Below, piece by piece: positions 44,101-53,017 of a stretch of 64,000 bases of DNA (the stretch's first letter is position 1; each line of letters opens with the position of its first letter). The position numbers and the translations under genes are program-made. The DNA is from Aquimarina megaterium XH134. GTDB taxonomy: Bacteria > Bacteroidota > Bacteroidia > Flavobacteriales > Flavobacteriaceae. Under the pieces are notes generated by a model. That model saw only the letters and a list, made by a program, of their open reading frames with translations, made no database searches and had not been told where the DNA came from. Where the stretch lies: NCBI RefSeq assembly GCF_000520975.1, contig NZ_JACB01000044.1, forward strand, positions 1 through 64,000, read 5' to 3'.

Positions 44101-44365
44101 TGAATTTGCTGTTGGAGATGCAAGTTGGACAAGGTTTAGAGAACTTTCATTATCCTATTTACTTAATTCTGACGGTTTACAAAAGACAACAGGGTTAAGT
44201 TCGATTGAATTTACAGCCTCTGGAAGAAACCTGGTTATCTGGACCGATGTAGTTGGTATAGACCCCGACATAAATCAATTTGGAGTCGGTAGAGGAAAAG
44301 GGCTGGATTATTTCTCGAATCCAGGAGTGAGAACCTATGCTTTTAGTATTAAGTTTAATTATTAA
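41138..44365 (+). CDS. SusC/RagA-family TonB-dependent outer-membrane transporter
   Basis: A 1075-residue outer-membrane beta-barrel. A signal peptide (about 1-20, ending GYSQ) is followed by a CarboxypepD_reg-like N-terminal extension (ITGTVRDIAGPLPGATILVQG to residue about 90), a plug domain (VVNK-type region to about 230, with IQIRGTSSLGGSSQPLIIVDG) and the 22-strand barrel. It imports oligosaccharides or peptides with the SusD-like lid protein at 44377, 11 bases downstream, using TonB energy. No glycoside hydrolase, sulfatase, peptidase or anti-sigma/FecR gene flanks it, so the cargo is unknown. Confidence 0.95.
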   Translation: MRKQLLILMCAVLLSSIGYSQTTITGTVRDIAGPLPGATILVQGTRTGTTTDFDGKYTIDANSDQTLVFSYLGYVTKEIPIANQTTIDVILQEDAEALGEVIVTSLGFVEKRDKLSSTYSKIDADKLVQPVENKIIDGIAGKAAGVSINATSGDPGAGSNIQIRGTSSLGGSSQPLIIVDGVPLNNDTIEGSGSGDTSAGVSQQSRLNDLNPDDIESFQVFKGASAGALYGTRALNGVIVITTKKGKKGKMRVTFSSGVSIDEVSYKHPLQRSFGQGTNGNYSPTSAFSWGDRISDRSGAPDDVDTTGEFFESLVTNTTIYPITQKNRTDQYVDSNFDKVFGTGVTLDNRFTLSTGSEKGTYFLSGGHVDQDGTIKNSYYKKTNFTLSTSQNFTDRLTANIKGNYIHTSSNRIQQGSNTAGLYLGLLRTSPDFDITDYKGDYNNGAGTIVQSRHRSYRRYLGNSDNVIYNNPLWTINEQGSTAKVNRFIGTAELKYQWNDNINSILRGGADFYSDNRVYFFPYYTASSARRFGLLNDETINNEEYTMDILTSFRYALTEQLNTNVIIGYGINDRRRKRDFIEADNFIANFRKPLDPVEISAKENISSEITRTSRRNIRFYGTANFDYADQLFLTLGGAYEKHSVLPKSDNAFFYPSAELGWTFSRLINGFDPLSFGKLRLAFGQVGNVPLAHREETVFEVGSFSTFSDAIALEDFGGGFQFDERLGNPNLKPEIKTEYEVGLDLRFFKNRFSLSTTYYKNETKDVLLNIAIPPTLGFSEIYGNGATIENEGFEAELKYDFIKNRDWKASAAINFSTNKNLVSKIEGGGVVNFTPGSSIQSVAIEGEPLGVLYTQGAQRNADGSLVLDTNGFPIVDTSGNKVVGDPNPDWLGGLQLSISYKDLSISALFDTSQGNDMAQRTRFITSYFGTHGDVGNTITLNEDLVNFNGDVVPAGTSVRANIGNFGNGNVLLDESYYRNLYGFGDGKLNEFAVGDASWTRFRELSLSYLLNSDGLQKTTGLSSIEFTASGRNLVIWTDVVGIDPDINQFGVGRGKGLDYFSNPGVRTYAFSIKFNY

Positions 44366-44376
44366 AAAACGAAATC

Positions 44377-45792
44377 ATGAAAACTATATATAAACTAATA
44401 GTATCCTGTATCGTAATCACGATGTTCTCCTGCGAAGATTATCTGGATGTTAACGAAAATCCAAATCAGCTGGTTGAAGTTCCATCGGGAGATCTCCTAT
44501 TAAAAGGAACACTCTTGGCCAATGCACAGGTACAACAAGGACAACTTGCTAGAACATCTATGTATTATTCTGGTGGACTTATCGGGCTAAACCTGGTACA
44601 ACAAACACTCTATAATTATGATTATACTCCTGGTGATTCTGATGCCGTCTGGGAATTGATCTATAACGGAATATTAGTTCAAAACAAGGAAATTAGAAGA
44701 ATTTCTCCTAACCTAGATTTATTACAAGGGATTATCGATGTTAATGAGGCATTAGCTATTGGTACAGGAACGTCTCTTTTTGGAGATATCCCCTACTCTA
44801 ATGCAGTACCTGATAATGCCAGTTTAGAATCTCCTGATCCTACAATAGATCTGCAACCAGACATCTATAGTAATTTGCAAACTTTACTAGATGGGGCTAT
44901 ATCCAAAATAAATAATGCTACCACTAATGTAGGTAGTGAAGATATTTATTTTTCTGGGAATGGAGCTTCTTGGGCAGCAGCTGCGTACACTCTAAAAGCT
45001 AGGTATTATTTACAAACCAAACAGTATGACCTGGCATTAAACAATGTCGTAAATGGTATTAACAGTGCATCTGGAACCATGGCATATAAACCTATTGGTA
45101 GTGTCGATACAAACAGTAACATTCTTTTTAATTTTGTAAACAGTAGTCGTGCAGGTGATATGACAGGAGATAATGCTTTTTACCGAGACCTTATAGATCC
45201 TGCTAATTCTTCTGGCAGAAATAATGCCAAGACAGATGAGACTGCTCGTAGAAACTATTCTTACATTAGTGGGGATGGAAATCAGGATGATGGTATTGAT
45301 GGACCATCTACTCCTATGAAATTAGTAAGCTACGAAGAAAATTTATTGATCTGGGCAGAATGTATCTTGCGTGTAAATAGTGATAATCAGGGCGCCATTG
45401 ATAAACTTAATGAACTAAGAGCTTATCTCGACTCAGGAAATGCATTTAATCTTATCGATGCAGCAGATACATTTAATTATGATCCATATGTCCTGGCAGA
45501 TTTTCAAGCAGGAGGAATTGAAAACACTGATAATATAGCAGTAGATAGAGCTATCTTAAGAGAGATTATCGAAGAACGTTATGTGACAGGGTTTAGCACC
45601 TATATGCCATTTAACGATGCCCGAAGATTACTCAAATCCGATAGTGATGTTATTGTCCCTTTTCCCTTAAACAATACCACCACTACAATCAATCCACAAC
45701 GATTTTTATATCCACAGGATGAGTTAGATAGTAATGAAAATATCCCCCGACCCATTCCTGATTTATTTACTCCTACTGCAGTAAATCAATAA
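44377..45792 (+). CDS. SusD/RagB-family surface lipoprotein
   Basis: A 471-residue lipoprotein with lipobox FSC (residue about 19) and the SusD-like helical TPR architecture (DYLDVNENPNQLVEVPSGDLLL at the start, FNDARRLLKSDSDVIVPFPL in the C-terminal region). It belongs to the SusD/RagB (SusD_2-like) family that caps the partner transporter at 41138. It is translated 11 bases after the SusC gene and ends in a perfect-palindrome terminator, so the pair is a bicistronic operon. The ligand is unknown. Confidence 0.92.
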   Translation: MKTIYKLIVSCIVITMFSCEDYLDVNENPNQLVEVPSGDLLLKGTLLANAQVQQGQLARTSMYYSGGLIGLNLVQQTLYNYDYTPGDSDAVWELIYNGILVQNKEIRRISPNLDLLQGIIDVNEALAIGTGTSLFGDIPYSNAVPDNASLESPDPTIDLQPDIYSNLQTLLDGAISKINNATTNVGSEDIYFSGNGASWAAAAYTLKARYYLQTKQYDLALNNVVNGINSASGTMAYKPIGSVDTNSNILFNFVNSSRAGDMTGDNAFYRDLIDPANSSGRNNAKTDETARRNYSYISGDGNQDDGIDGPSTPMKLVSYEENLLIWAECILRVNSDNQGAIDKLNELRAYLDSGNAFNLIDAADTFNYDPYVLADFQAGGIENTDNIAVDRAILREIIEERYVTGFSTYMPFNDARRLLKSDSDVIVPFPLNNTTTTINPQRFLYPQDELDSNENIPRPIPDLFTPTAVNQ

Positions 45793-45822
45793 CTAAATTA
45801 TTCTATTTTTTTGGGAATGGTT

Positions 45823-45854
45823 AAAAACCTATGAAGTTAACTTCATAGGTTTTT
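45823..45854 (+). terminator. Terminator of the SusC/SusD operon
   Basis: AAAAACCTATGAAGTT at 45823-45838 and AACTTCATAGGTTTTT at 45839-45854 are an exact palindrome, with further T. The 230-base spacer beyond has nothing else recognisable. Confidence 0.9.
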
Positions 45855-46087
45855 TTATATAAAAATTAGAATACAAGCTGATCTGTTCTAATAAAGTAAG
45901 ACTTAGATAAATTTTAACATTTCTAAAATAGGGTAATGTTACTACTAAATGTTGTGTATATAAATTGAGAAGTCAAAATAGCTTCATAGATATTAAGATA
46001 TTTTTTTTCATATGATGCAACCCTTTGGCTTTTATATTGTCATTTACTATTAGGTAATATTTATATAGAAACTAATCTATAAGCATT

Positions 46088-46468
46088 ATGAGAAATATAT
46101 TTTCAGTATTCGTTTTTGTTATGATAGGATATATCGGGTCTGCACAAGAGACACAACTTGCACAAGATCAAAATCCTAATTACAAAAAGGCGATGAATAG
46201 ATTTTTAAAAAATAGTCAGGAATATACAATACAACAAGGTACTACTGTGCAAGAGACCTATAAAGCTATTGATCCTCTCGAAGAAAAAAGAGAACTACGC
46301 TCGTTACGAAGACAATACCGATCACAAAGAGCATACTGGAGACATGAACGAAGATTAAAACGTATCGAAAATACCAGGTATTATGACTATGGATCTTATT
46401 ATAGTTACAGACCGCGTGGATATGATTGGCTAACACTTGGCATATTAGGCGCATGCATTCTTTGGTAA
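46088..46468 (+). CDS. Small exported hypothetical protein
   Basis: A 126-residue protein. The signal peptide is about residues 1-18 (NIFSVFVFVMIGYIGSAQ). The mature part is highly charged and aromatic: an Arg-rich stretch (LRSLRRQYRSQRAYWRHERRL at about 71-92) is followed by a Tyr-rich run and a hydrophobic GYDWLTLGILGACILW end that could anchor in a membrane. The family is unknown. It starts the series of envelope genes that continues with the LpoB-like lipoprotein 46 bases downstream. Confidence 0.6.
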   Translation: MRNIFSVFVFVMIGYIGSAQETQLAQDQNPNYKKAMNRFLKNSQEYTIQQGTTVQETYKAIDPLEEKRELRSLRRQYRSQRAYWRHERRLKRIENTRYYDYGSYYSYRPRGYDWLTLGILGACILW

Positions 46469-46513
46469 TATCACAAAAAACACATTATAAAATACATTAA
46501 ATAAAATTACAAA

Positions 46514-47098
46514 ATGAGAAAATCAATCGCTGCTATAGCAGTATTACTAGTAGTATCTTTAACTTCTTCATGCGCAAGAAAAATTACACGTGTAGCTCCA
46601 GATACACAAATTGATATTAGCGGACGATGGAACGATACTGATTCACGCTTTGCAGCAGAAGAACTAACGCAAGAAGTACTTACAGGAAACTGGATAACCG
46701 ATCACACTCAGGAAAAAGGCAAAAAACCTGTCGTTATAGTTGGTTTAATACGCAATAAATCACATGAGCATATAGAAAGCGAGACCTTTATTAAAGATAT
46801 AGAAAAAGCTTTTATTCAACGACAAAAAGTTAGAGTAGTACAAGGTGGTAAAATGCGCGAAGAGCTAAGAGCAGAACGCGCTGATCAACAGGATAATGCC
46901 TCTATGTCTACCGTTAAGAAATTTGGATTAGAAACAGGGGCAGATTATATGCTTCAAGGCAATATTAATTCTATAGTTGATGCACATAAAAGAAACAAAG
47001 TAGTATATTATCAAATCGACCTGGAGTTAACCAATATTCAAACCAATGAAAAAGTATGGATTGGAGATAAAAAAATAAAAAAGTTTGTAAAAAACTAA
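46514..47098 (+). CDS. LpoB-like lipoprotein (penicillin-binding-protein activator family)
   Basis: A 194-residue lipoprotein with lipobox LTSSC. After the leader, the protein carries the LpoB/PBP-activator pattern: DISGRWNDTDSRFAAEELTQ, VVIVGLIRNKSHEHIES, and ADYMLQGNINSIVDAHKRNK to the end. In E. coli, LpoB activates the peptidoglycan polymerase PBP1B; in Bacteroidota the homologue is less well characterised. Its neighbour at 47164 is a COG3014-like protein, a pairing seen in other Bacteroidota. It is followed by a compact terminator at 47129-47152. Confidence 0.82.
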   Translation: MRKSIAAIAVLLVVSLTSSCARKITRVAPDTQIDISGRWNDTDSRFAAEELTQEVLTGNWITDHTQEKGKKPVVIVGLIRNKSHEHIESETFIKDIEKAFIQRQKVRVVQGGKMREELRAERADQQDNASMSTVKKFGLETGADYMLQGNINSIVDAHKRNKVVYYQIDLELTNIQTNEKVWIGDKKIKKFVKN

Positions 47099-47128
47099 TT
47101 CTGTAGCACTCTAAATTCACAAAACACC

Positions 47129-47152
47129 AAGCTTTCTCAGGAAAGCTTTTTT
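47129..47152 (+). terminator. Terminator after the LpoB-like gene
   Basis: AAGCTTTC-TCAG-GAAAGCTT followed by TTTT. The next gene starts only 12 bases later, so its expression depends on read-through or on a promoter inside or before this hairpin. Confidence 0.75.
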
Positions 47153-47163
47153 GATAATTGAAT

Positions 47164-48579
47164 ATGGTCCATAAAAAAATGATCTTTCGCATTGTACTAT
47201 TGTGTTGTTTTTCAATATTACTTAGTAACTGTGGCAGTTATCATACCAAGAGCACACTTTTTCAATCCAAGATACAACAGGGGGATATGGAAGGTGCCAT
47301 GGAGGTGATCGAAGAAAATAAGTTTTTAGGAAAACCCAGAAATCATCTTCTATATTTATTAGAAAAAGGGAAATTGGCATACCTGGCGGGCAATTATACC
47401 TTAAGTAATGAGCTTTTAAACGAAGCAGATCTGTTTATCGAATCTAATAAAAGAGCTATAGGAAATCAAGTTCTGGGTATTCTTTTAAATCCCGAAAAAG
47501 AAACATATAAAGGAGAAGATTTTGAAAAAGTTGCAATACACTATTACAAAGCGCTTAATTATATATTTTTAAACCAATATGATGAAGCTATTGTTGAAGC
47601 AAAACGCATTTCATTACAACTACAAAGAATAAATGAAAATTATCCTCCCGAGAAAAAGAATAGATATAATGATGATGCATTTGCTCATATATTGCAAGGT
47701 CTATTATACGAAGCCTCGGGAGATATAAACAATGCATTTATTGCATATCGCAATGCTGTAGATTTATATCTAGAAAATCAAGGTACTTATATTGGAGTTA
47801 ATATTCCTGAACAACTATGCCAGGATATGTTTCATACAGCAAGTGTTATGGGATTTACCGATGAAATAGAACGTTATGAAAACCTATTAAACACTACCTA
47901 TATTCCTAAAAAAACTAATGAAGGCGGAGAAGCAATTATTTTTTGGGAAAACGGACTGGCTCCTTATAAAGATCAAACCTTTTATACGTTTACCATCTTA
48001 CCAGGTAACGAAATCGGTTTTCTAACCATCATCAATGAAGATCTCTCTTTAAATTTACCATTACCGATACCAACCGGAGGGGATAATAATTCTGATTTTT
48101 CTGATCTGGATATTTTTAACGTTGCATTCCCTAAATATGTGAGTCAGCAATCTCTATACAATAATGCAGAGATACAAGTGGACAGTCTATCATATCCGTT
48201 TCAACTAACACAAGATTATGAAGAAATTGCTTTTAAAACTTTAAAAGACAGAACGTTTAGAGAGATCGGAAAAATTGCTTTGCGACTAGGAACAAAGAAA
48301 GTTTCAGAATGCATAGTAAAAAATCAAAATAACGATTTAGGAGCTTTATTAGGGATATTTAATGCATTAACAGAAGGTGCCGACACCCGTAATTGGCAAA
48401 GTTTACCTAACAAGATATTTTATACTCGAATCCCTTTAAAGAAAGGGGAAAATAACTTGACCGTTAAATTACGTACACATCAAGGGGAATTAACTTCTAA
48501 AAATATTCAGATACAAGGAACCGGAGGAATTCAATTTGAAAAAATCACAACTCCACGAATTTCTCATCCCAGTCAATAA
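47164..48579 (+). CDS. COG3014-like TPR lipoprotein
   Basis: A 471-residue lipoprotein. The start is set at ATG 47164 instead of the TTG two codons earlier, and the leader ends in LLSNC. The N-terminal two-thirds is TPR-like helical (QQGDMEGAMEVIEENKF, YTLSNELLNEADLFI, DDAFAHILQGLLYEASGDINNAFIAYRNA), followed by a beta-rich C-terminal third. The family has been grouped as COG3014, of unknown function, and often accompanies LpoB-like genes. It is presumably an outer-membrane or periplasmic scaffold. It converges on the hemL operon. Confidence 0.78.
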   Translation: MVHKKMIFRIVLLCCFSILLSNCGSYHTKSTLFQSKIQQGDMEGAMEVIEENKFLGKPRNHLLYLLEKGKLAYLAGNYTLSNELLNEADLFIESNKRAIGNQVLGILLNPEKETYKGEDFEKVAIHYYKALNYIFLNQYDEAIVEAKRISLQLQRINENYPPEKKNRYNDDAFAHILQGLLYEASGDINNAFIAYRNAVDLYLENQGTYIGVNIPEQLCQDMFHTASVMGFTDEIERYENLLNTTYIPKKTNEGGEAIIFWENGLAPYKDQTFYTFTILPGNEIGFLTIINEDLSLNLPLPIPTGGDNNSDFSDLDIFNVAFPKYVSQQSLYNNAEIQVDSLSYPFQLTQDYEEIAFKTLKDRTFREIGKIALRLGTKKVSECIVKNQNNDLGALLGIFNALTEGADTRNWQSLPNKIFYTRIPLKKGENNLTVKLRTHQGELTSKNIQIQGTGGIQFEKITTPRISHPSQ

Positions 48580-48594
48580 AATCGTGTTTATCCT

Positions 48595-49881
48595 CTAAAG
48601 TGTTTTAGCGACTTTTTGTACTGTAGCAATAGTTTCATCCAGGTCTTCATAGGTAAGTGCCTCGGTTATAAACCAGGTTTCAAAAGCACTTGGCGCAATA
48701 TAAACACCGTTGTCTAGCATTCCATGAAAAAACTTTTTAAAAGTATCGTTATTACCCTTTGCGGCAGTATCAAAATCTACTACAGTATCTTCAGCAAAAT
48801 GAACCGAAATCATAGAACCAATTCTATTAATCGTATAAGTAATATTATGCTCATCCAGAGCATTAGCAATTCCATGATGCAAGTATTCAGTCTTACTGGC
48901 AAGGTTTTTAAATATCTCAGGATTGTTATTTAATTCGTTTAGCATTGCCAATCCTGCAGCCATCGCTAGTGGATTACCGCTTAAGGTTCCTGCTTGGTAT
49001 ACGGGTCCAAGCGGTGCTAAATGATTCATAATTTCGGCACGTGCTGCAAAAGCACCAACAGGTAATCCTCCTCCAATTACTTTACCAAAAGTAACGATAT
49101 CGGCATTTACACCTGTAAGCTCTTGCGCCCCTCCTTTTGCTAGTCTAAAACCAGTCATTACCTCATCAAAAATCAATAGTATACCATGGGTATCACATAG
49201 AGATCTAAGTCCTTCTAAAAATCCTTTTACTGGTGGGATACACCCCATGTTTCCGGCAATTGGTTCTATAATAATACAAGCAATCTCTCCTTGATTAGAC
49301 ATGATAATACGCTCTACATGATCCAAATCATTGTATCTGGCTAATAAGGTATCTTGTGCTGTTCCTTTGGTTACTCCTGGACTATTGGGACTTCCAAAAG
49401 TAACTGCACCACTCCCTGCCTGAATCAGAAAAGAATCACTATGCCCATGATAACATCCTGCAAATTTGATAATCTTATCTTTGTTTGTATATCCACGCGC
49501 CAATCGTACAGCACTCATACAGGCTTCGGTACCAGAATTCACAAATCGAATTTTATCGATATTAGGTACCATAGAAACTGCAAGTTCTGCAATTTGAGTT
49601 TCAATTTCTGTTGGCATTCCAAAACTGGTTCCCTTTTTAGCTTTATCGATAACCGCATTTACCACTGGTGGATGTGCGTGTCCCAAAATCATCGGTCCCC
49701 ATGAGTTGATATAATCTATCAATCGGTTACCATCTTCGTCGTACAAATATGCTCCTTTGGCCTCTGTAACAAATATGGGATCTCCTCCTACAGCTTTGAA
49801 GGCTCGTACTGGTGAATTAACCCCTCCTGGGATTACTTTTTGCGCTGCTGTAAATAATGCGCTACTTCTTTTATAGATCAT
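48595..49881 (-). CDS. hemL: Glutamate-1-semialdehyde 2,1-aminomutase
   Basis: A 428-residue PLP enzyme of class III aminotransferases. It converts glutamate-1-semialdehyde to 5-aminolevulinate in the C5 heme pathway. The PLP lysine is K267 in [16 protein letters not shown], the [15 protein letters not shown] motif and the [10 protein letters not shown] motif are intact, and the N-terminal [18 protein letters not shown] is diagnostic of HemL. Length fits. It is the last gene of a four-gene minus-strand operon, 2 bases after the glucosaminidase gene. Cytoplasmic. Confidence 0.97.
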   Translation of the reverse strand: MIYKRSSALFTAAQKVIPGGVNSPVRAFKAVGGDPIFVTEAKGAYLYDEDGNRLIDYINSWGPMILGHAHPPVVNAVIDKAKKGTSFGMPTEIETQIAELAVSMVPNIDKIRFVNSGTEACMSAVRLARGYTNKDKIIKFAGCYHGHSDSFLIQAGSGAVTFGSPNSPGVTKGTAQDTLLARYNDLDHVERIIMSNQGEIACIIIEPIAGNMGCIPPVKGFLEGLRSLCDTHGILLIFDEVMTGFRLAKGGAQELTGVNADIVTFGKVIGGGLPVGAFAARAEIMNHLAPLGPVYQAGTLSGNPLAMAAGLAMLNELNNNPEIFKNLASKTEYLHHGIANALDEHNITYTINRIGSMISVHFAEDTVVDFDTAAKGNNDTFKKFFHGMLDNGVYIAPSAFETWFITEALTYEDLDETIATVQKVAKTL

Positions 49882-49883
49882 GT

Positions 49884-50756
49884 TTAATTAAAATCTTCTT
49901 CCTCTTCGTCGGCAGCTGCTACTTTAAGAACTTGCCCGACCTTGATATTATTATTGACCAGATTATTAAATGCTTTGAGTTCCTCTACAGAAATTTTATA
50001 CCTTTTAGAAATCGAATATAGAGTGTCTCCTTTTTTTACTGTATAGCCATCCTTATTAGAAATGGAAGTTATAACTGCAACAGCTTTATTTTTTTCGTTT
50101 TTTCTTCGCGGTTTTTTACCAAGTACCTCATCATCAAATTTATCCAAATCATAACGCTCAATAATAGCAATAAGTTTTTGAGGATATTTCTTATCGGTAG
50201 CATAACCTGCTTCACGTAATCCACGTGCCCAAGATTTATAATCTTTTTGGCTAAATGTAAATAGTCTGGAATACCGTTTTCTATCTTTTAAGAATAAAGA
50301 ATGATCTCTAAATGATTCGCTTGCCCGATTATATTTTCTAAAACATTCCTGAGAACGATCATCATCATGATATACCCGATCTCCTTCCCAATCATGACAC
50401 TTAATCCCAAAATGATTTTTTGCTCTTTGGGTAAGGTCTCCATATCCCGCTCCCGATTCTAATATTCCTTGTGCTAATGTTATACTTGCCGGAATCCCAT
50501 ATGTTTTCATTTCACTTTTGGCAATACCCGAGAACTCATCGATATAACGTTGTACTTTATCCTTGTATGACAATACAGGAAGTGGTTTTTTGGTAGTATG
50601 CTCTTCAACTGTTATTTTTTCAGGACTTCGTTCAACCTTGGTTATAACCGTCGGTTTTGGCTTTGGTTTAGATGGTCTTGAAGATGTTACTTTTTTGCTT
50701 CCTCCACAAGAAATCATAACCATAGTAACACATAACAATACTATAAATTTCCTCAT
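49884..50756 (-). CDS. Glucosaminidase lipoprotein with LysM domain
   Basis: A 290-residue lipoprotein (ATG at 50756; the leader ends MISCGG). Residues about 65-200 form the mannosyl-glycoprotein endo-beta-N-acetylglucosaminidase/FlgJ-like domain ([27 protein letters not shown] with the catalytic-region glutamate). The C-terminal 50 residues are one LysM module ([27 protein letters not shown]). It cleaves or remodels peptidoglycan in the periplasm. It sits between the ACC-deaminase-like gene (1 base upstream) and hemL (2 bases downstream). Confidence 0.9.
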   Translation of the reverse strand: MRKFIVLLCVTMVMISCGGSKKVTSSRPSKPKPKPTVITKVERSPEKITVEEHTTKKPLPVLSYKDKVQRYIDEFSGIAKSEMKTYGIPASITLAQGILESGAGYGDLTQRAKNHFGIKCHDWEGDRVYHDDDRSQECFRKYNRASESFRDHSLFLKDRKRYSRLFTFSQKDYKSWARGLREAGYATDKKYPQKLIAIIERYDLDKFDDEVLGKKPRRKNEKNKAVAVITSISNKDGYTVKKGDTLYSISKRYKISVEELKAFNNLVNNNIKVGQVLKVAAADEEEEDFN

Positions 50757-50757
50757 T

Positions 50758-51705
50758 TTAATATTCAATTGTAATAAGGGGTAGTTTCTTTTTCTTTAAT
50801 TTTTTGTTCATTCCGGCTATCCCTTGCAAACCACCAGTATGAATGGCTAAAATACGAGTATTTTTCTTAAAAACACCTTTTTGCACCAGGTCAAAAATAC
50901 CAAAAACCATCTTAACTGTATAGACTGGATCTAACGCAATATGTTGCTGATTGTTAAACATATTCATAAACTCTACTCCTTCTTGATTTATTTTACCATA
51001 TCCCCCAAAATGATATTCAGAAATGAGCTTCCAATTGGTTTTTGATGTATGTTTTTTAATCTCTTTGTCAAGAAAATCCCCTTTTAAAGCAGGAAATCCC
51101 ATAACCGTCTGATGAGCTTTAGCACTATTAATAATTCCTGAAATTGTACCTCCTGTTCCTACAGCACAACAAATAATATCATAGACATTATCCTGTGCAG
51201 TTAATATTTCTTCGCAACCTTTAACAGCCAAATCATTAGTCCCTCCTTCGGGAATAATGTAGCACGAACCAAACTCATCTTTTAACTGTTCTAAAAAAGC
51301 TGAGGATGTTTTTTCTCTATATTGCTCTCTACTAATAAATTTAAAATGCATTCCTGAAGCATGAGCAAAACGTAAAGTATCATTTTCTGATAGTGTCTTC
51401 TCAAGGTCTTTAGCCAATTCGTCTCCTCTAATTATTCCTATGGTTTGCAACCCCATAATTTCTCCCGCTGCTGCTGTTGCAGCAATATGGTTACTATACG
51501 CTCCTCCAAAAGTTAGTATAGTAGCATAACCAGATTTTTTAGCTTCAATAAGGTTATATTTTAATTTCCTGAATTTATTACCCGAAACGTCTCTATGAAT
51601 CTGGTCTTCTCGTTTGATATCAAGAACAACTCCAGCATTATCCAAAATAGAATGAGTAATCGATTGGTTTTTTGAAGGTTGTGTTTCCGAAAAAAAGATA
51701 TGCAT
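50758..51705 (-). CDS. ACC deaminase / D-cysteine desulfhydrase-like PLP enzyme
   Basis: A 315-residue fold-type II PLP enzyme of the 1-aminocyclopropane-1-carboxylate deaminase/D-cysteine desulfhydrase family. The PLP lysine lies in the [12 protein letters not shown] segment (residues about 42-53), the asparagine contact loop is [10 protein letters not shown], and [12 protein letters not shown] is the phosphate loop. Family members cleave D-cysteine or ACC; the residues that separate them cannot be judged safely here. It starts 1 base after the HExxH protein's stop codon. A cytoplasmic amino acid-degrading role is likely. Confidence 0.85.
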   Translation of the reverse strand: MHIFFSETQPSKNQSITHSILDNAGVVLDIKREDQIHRDVSGNKFRKLKYNLIEAKKSGYATILTFGGAYSNHIAATAAAGEIMGLQTIGIIRGDELAKDLEKTLSENDTLRFAHASGMHFKFISREQYREKTSSAFLEQLKDEFGSCYIIPEGGTNDLAVKGCEEILTAQDNVYDIICCAVGTGGTISGIINSAKAHQTVMGFPALKGDFLDKEIKKHTSKTNWKLISEYHFGGYGKINQEGVEFMNMFNNQQHIALDPVYTVKMVFGIFDLVQKGVFKKNTRILAIHTGGLQGIAGMNKKLKKKKLPLITIEY

Positions 51706-52032
51706 TTATCGATATTTAAAAAAACTCCAGAGTTTTCTTGTTTTGAGATAATCGAGGTCTTCTTCATTAAGATATGCTTCTCTTTCAAAAGAGATATTGC
51801 GATAGGCTTGCTGTAAATTTCGATATTGGATAACTCTAAACAAATATTCTGTGAAGTAAAAAACATAAAAAGGTATAACCAACAGTTCTGCCTGCTGTCT
51901 CAAGTGGATTTTTTCGTGATTAATAAAGACTTCATCCTCTTTAAGGAAAGAATTATTAACCACAATAAAAGGCCAAAGGGCGATGCCTACAAAACGACGG
52001 CCTATCAAATATTTGTTAACAACAATGGGCAT
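51706..52032 (-). CDS. Small membrane-associated HExxH protein
   Basis: A 108-residue protein (ATG at 52032; a TTG-start extension to 52068 would overlap the divergent gene). It contains HEKIHLRQQAEL, a zinc-protease-like H-E-x-x-H motif, and downstream ISFEREAYLNEE that supplies a possible third metal ligand. A hydrophobic segment (LLVIPFYVFYFTEYLFRVI) follows the motif. The layout resembles the metal-binding core of M56/BlaR-type zincins without their long membrane part. It is the first gene of the operon that includes a peptidoglycan glucosaminidase and hemL. Confidence 0.7.
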   Translation of the reverse strand: MPIVVNKYLIGRRFVGIALWPFIVVNNSFLKEDEVFINHEKIHLRQQAELLVIPFYVFYFTEYLFRVIQYRNLQQAYRNISFEREAYLNEEDLDYLKTRKLWSFFKYR

Positions 52033-52060
52033 ATTACTGCAAGATACTATTTTTGTAACT

Positions 52061-52237
52061 ATGGACAATCCTAAAAAAGTATTAACTCCAAAAGAAGGGG
52101 ATTATTATATTACTCCAGAAGGGTATCGTTGTTTTACAGAACAATATCACTTAAGAAGAGGCTATTGTTGTGAAAGTGGTTGCAGACATTGCCCGTATGG
52201 TTATGATAAAAAAACAAATAGTTATTCTAAAAAATAG
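52061..52237 (+). CDS. DUF5522 cysteine-rich small protein
   Basis: A 58-residue protein. The start is set at ATG 52061 (MDNPKKVLTPKEGDYYI); the more upstream ATG would run through the divergent operon's promoter. The cluster CCESGCRHCPYG holds four cysteines and a histidine, a probable metal-binding knuckle typical of DUF5522. The family is widespread in Bacteroidota and may be an iron-sulphur or zinc mini-protein, role unknown. It lies 28 bases from the divergent minus-strand operon start, so the promoters must overlap. Confidence 0.8.
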   Translation: MDNPKKVLTPKEGDYYITPEGYRCFTEQYHLRRGYCCESGCRHCPYGYDKKTNSYSKK

Positions 52238-52392
52238 ATTCACTATCTATCTCATGGTATGATTATTGTGGTTAAATTTGTATATAATAGCTATTGTTAA
52301 ACCAATATCAAATGCTTATAAAATGATTGATAAAAACGTATTTTTATTTTCTGATCATCATGACATATTTGATATTATAAAAAACTAGGATT

Positions 52393-52923
52393 ATGAAACT
52401 TTTTTCACTTTTATCATTAATCCTTATCATAACTCTTAGTTCTTGCTCCACAGTTCGTGTTGCTTCGGATTATGATAAGCAGGCTGATTTTAACACCTAT
52501 AAAAGCTTTGCATTTTACAAGCCTGGAATCGACAAAGCAGAAATTAGCGATCTCGACAAAAAACGTATCCTGCGTGCTATCGAAGCAGATATGACCTCAA
52601 AAGGTTTTGCAAAATCAGCAAATCCAGATGTACTCGTAAGTATTTTTACAAAAACTAAGGAAAATGTAAACATCTATCAAAATAACTTCGGATGGGGTTA
52701 TGGATGGGGATGGAATCCATGGTTCTGGGGAACTGGATACAATACTGTTTCTACGACTACAGAAGGCACTCTCTATATAGATCTTATAGATGCTTCTAAA
52801 AAGGAATTGGTCTGGCAAGGAATGGGTTCTGCAGCATTAACTAAGAATGTAAACAAAAAGCAAGAAAAAATGAATGAGATTGTTACGGCAATCTTAGAAA
52901 AATATCCACCACAGGAACATTAA
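52393..52923 (+). CDS. DUF4136 lipoprotein
   Basis: A 176-residue lipoprotein with leader ending LSSC. The mature sequence begins with the DUF4136 signature (VRVASDYDKQADFNTYKSFAF), has a Gly/Trp-rich FGWGYGWGWNPWFWG stretch near the middle and ends with LYIDLIDASKKELVWQGMGS and KEKYPPQ-like terms. DUF4136 proteins are outer-membrane-associated and common in Bacteroidota; no function is known. A terminator follows. A 155-base spacer separates it from the DUF5522 gene. Confidence 0.85.
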   Translation: MKLFSLLSLILIITLSSCSTVRVASDYDKQADFNTYKSFAFYKPGIDKAEISDLDKKRILRAIEADMTSKGFAKSANPDVLVSIFTKTKENVNIYQNNFGWGYGWGWNPWFWGTGYNTVSTTTEGTLYIDLIDASKKELVWQGMGSAALTKNVNKKQEKMNEIVTAILEKYPPQEH

Positions 52924-52948
52924 AAAAATACTCTTTTATTTATATTAC

Positions 52949-52983
52949 AAATAGCCTTTCTTTATAAGAAGGCTATTTTTTTG
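52949..52983 (+). terminator. Terminator after the DUF4136 gene
   Basis: AAATAGCCTT at 52949-52958 pairs with AAGGCTATTT at 52969-52978, followed by TTTTT. Confidence 0.85.
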
Positions 52984-53017
52984 TGTACATTTATACTCAA
53001 CTTGATACTATAGATGT

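Noticed and set aside
48724-49704. Plus-strand open frames within hemL
   Set aside because: These are antisense shadows of a well-conserved enzyme gene.
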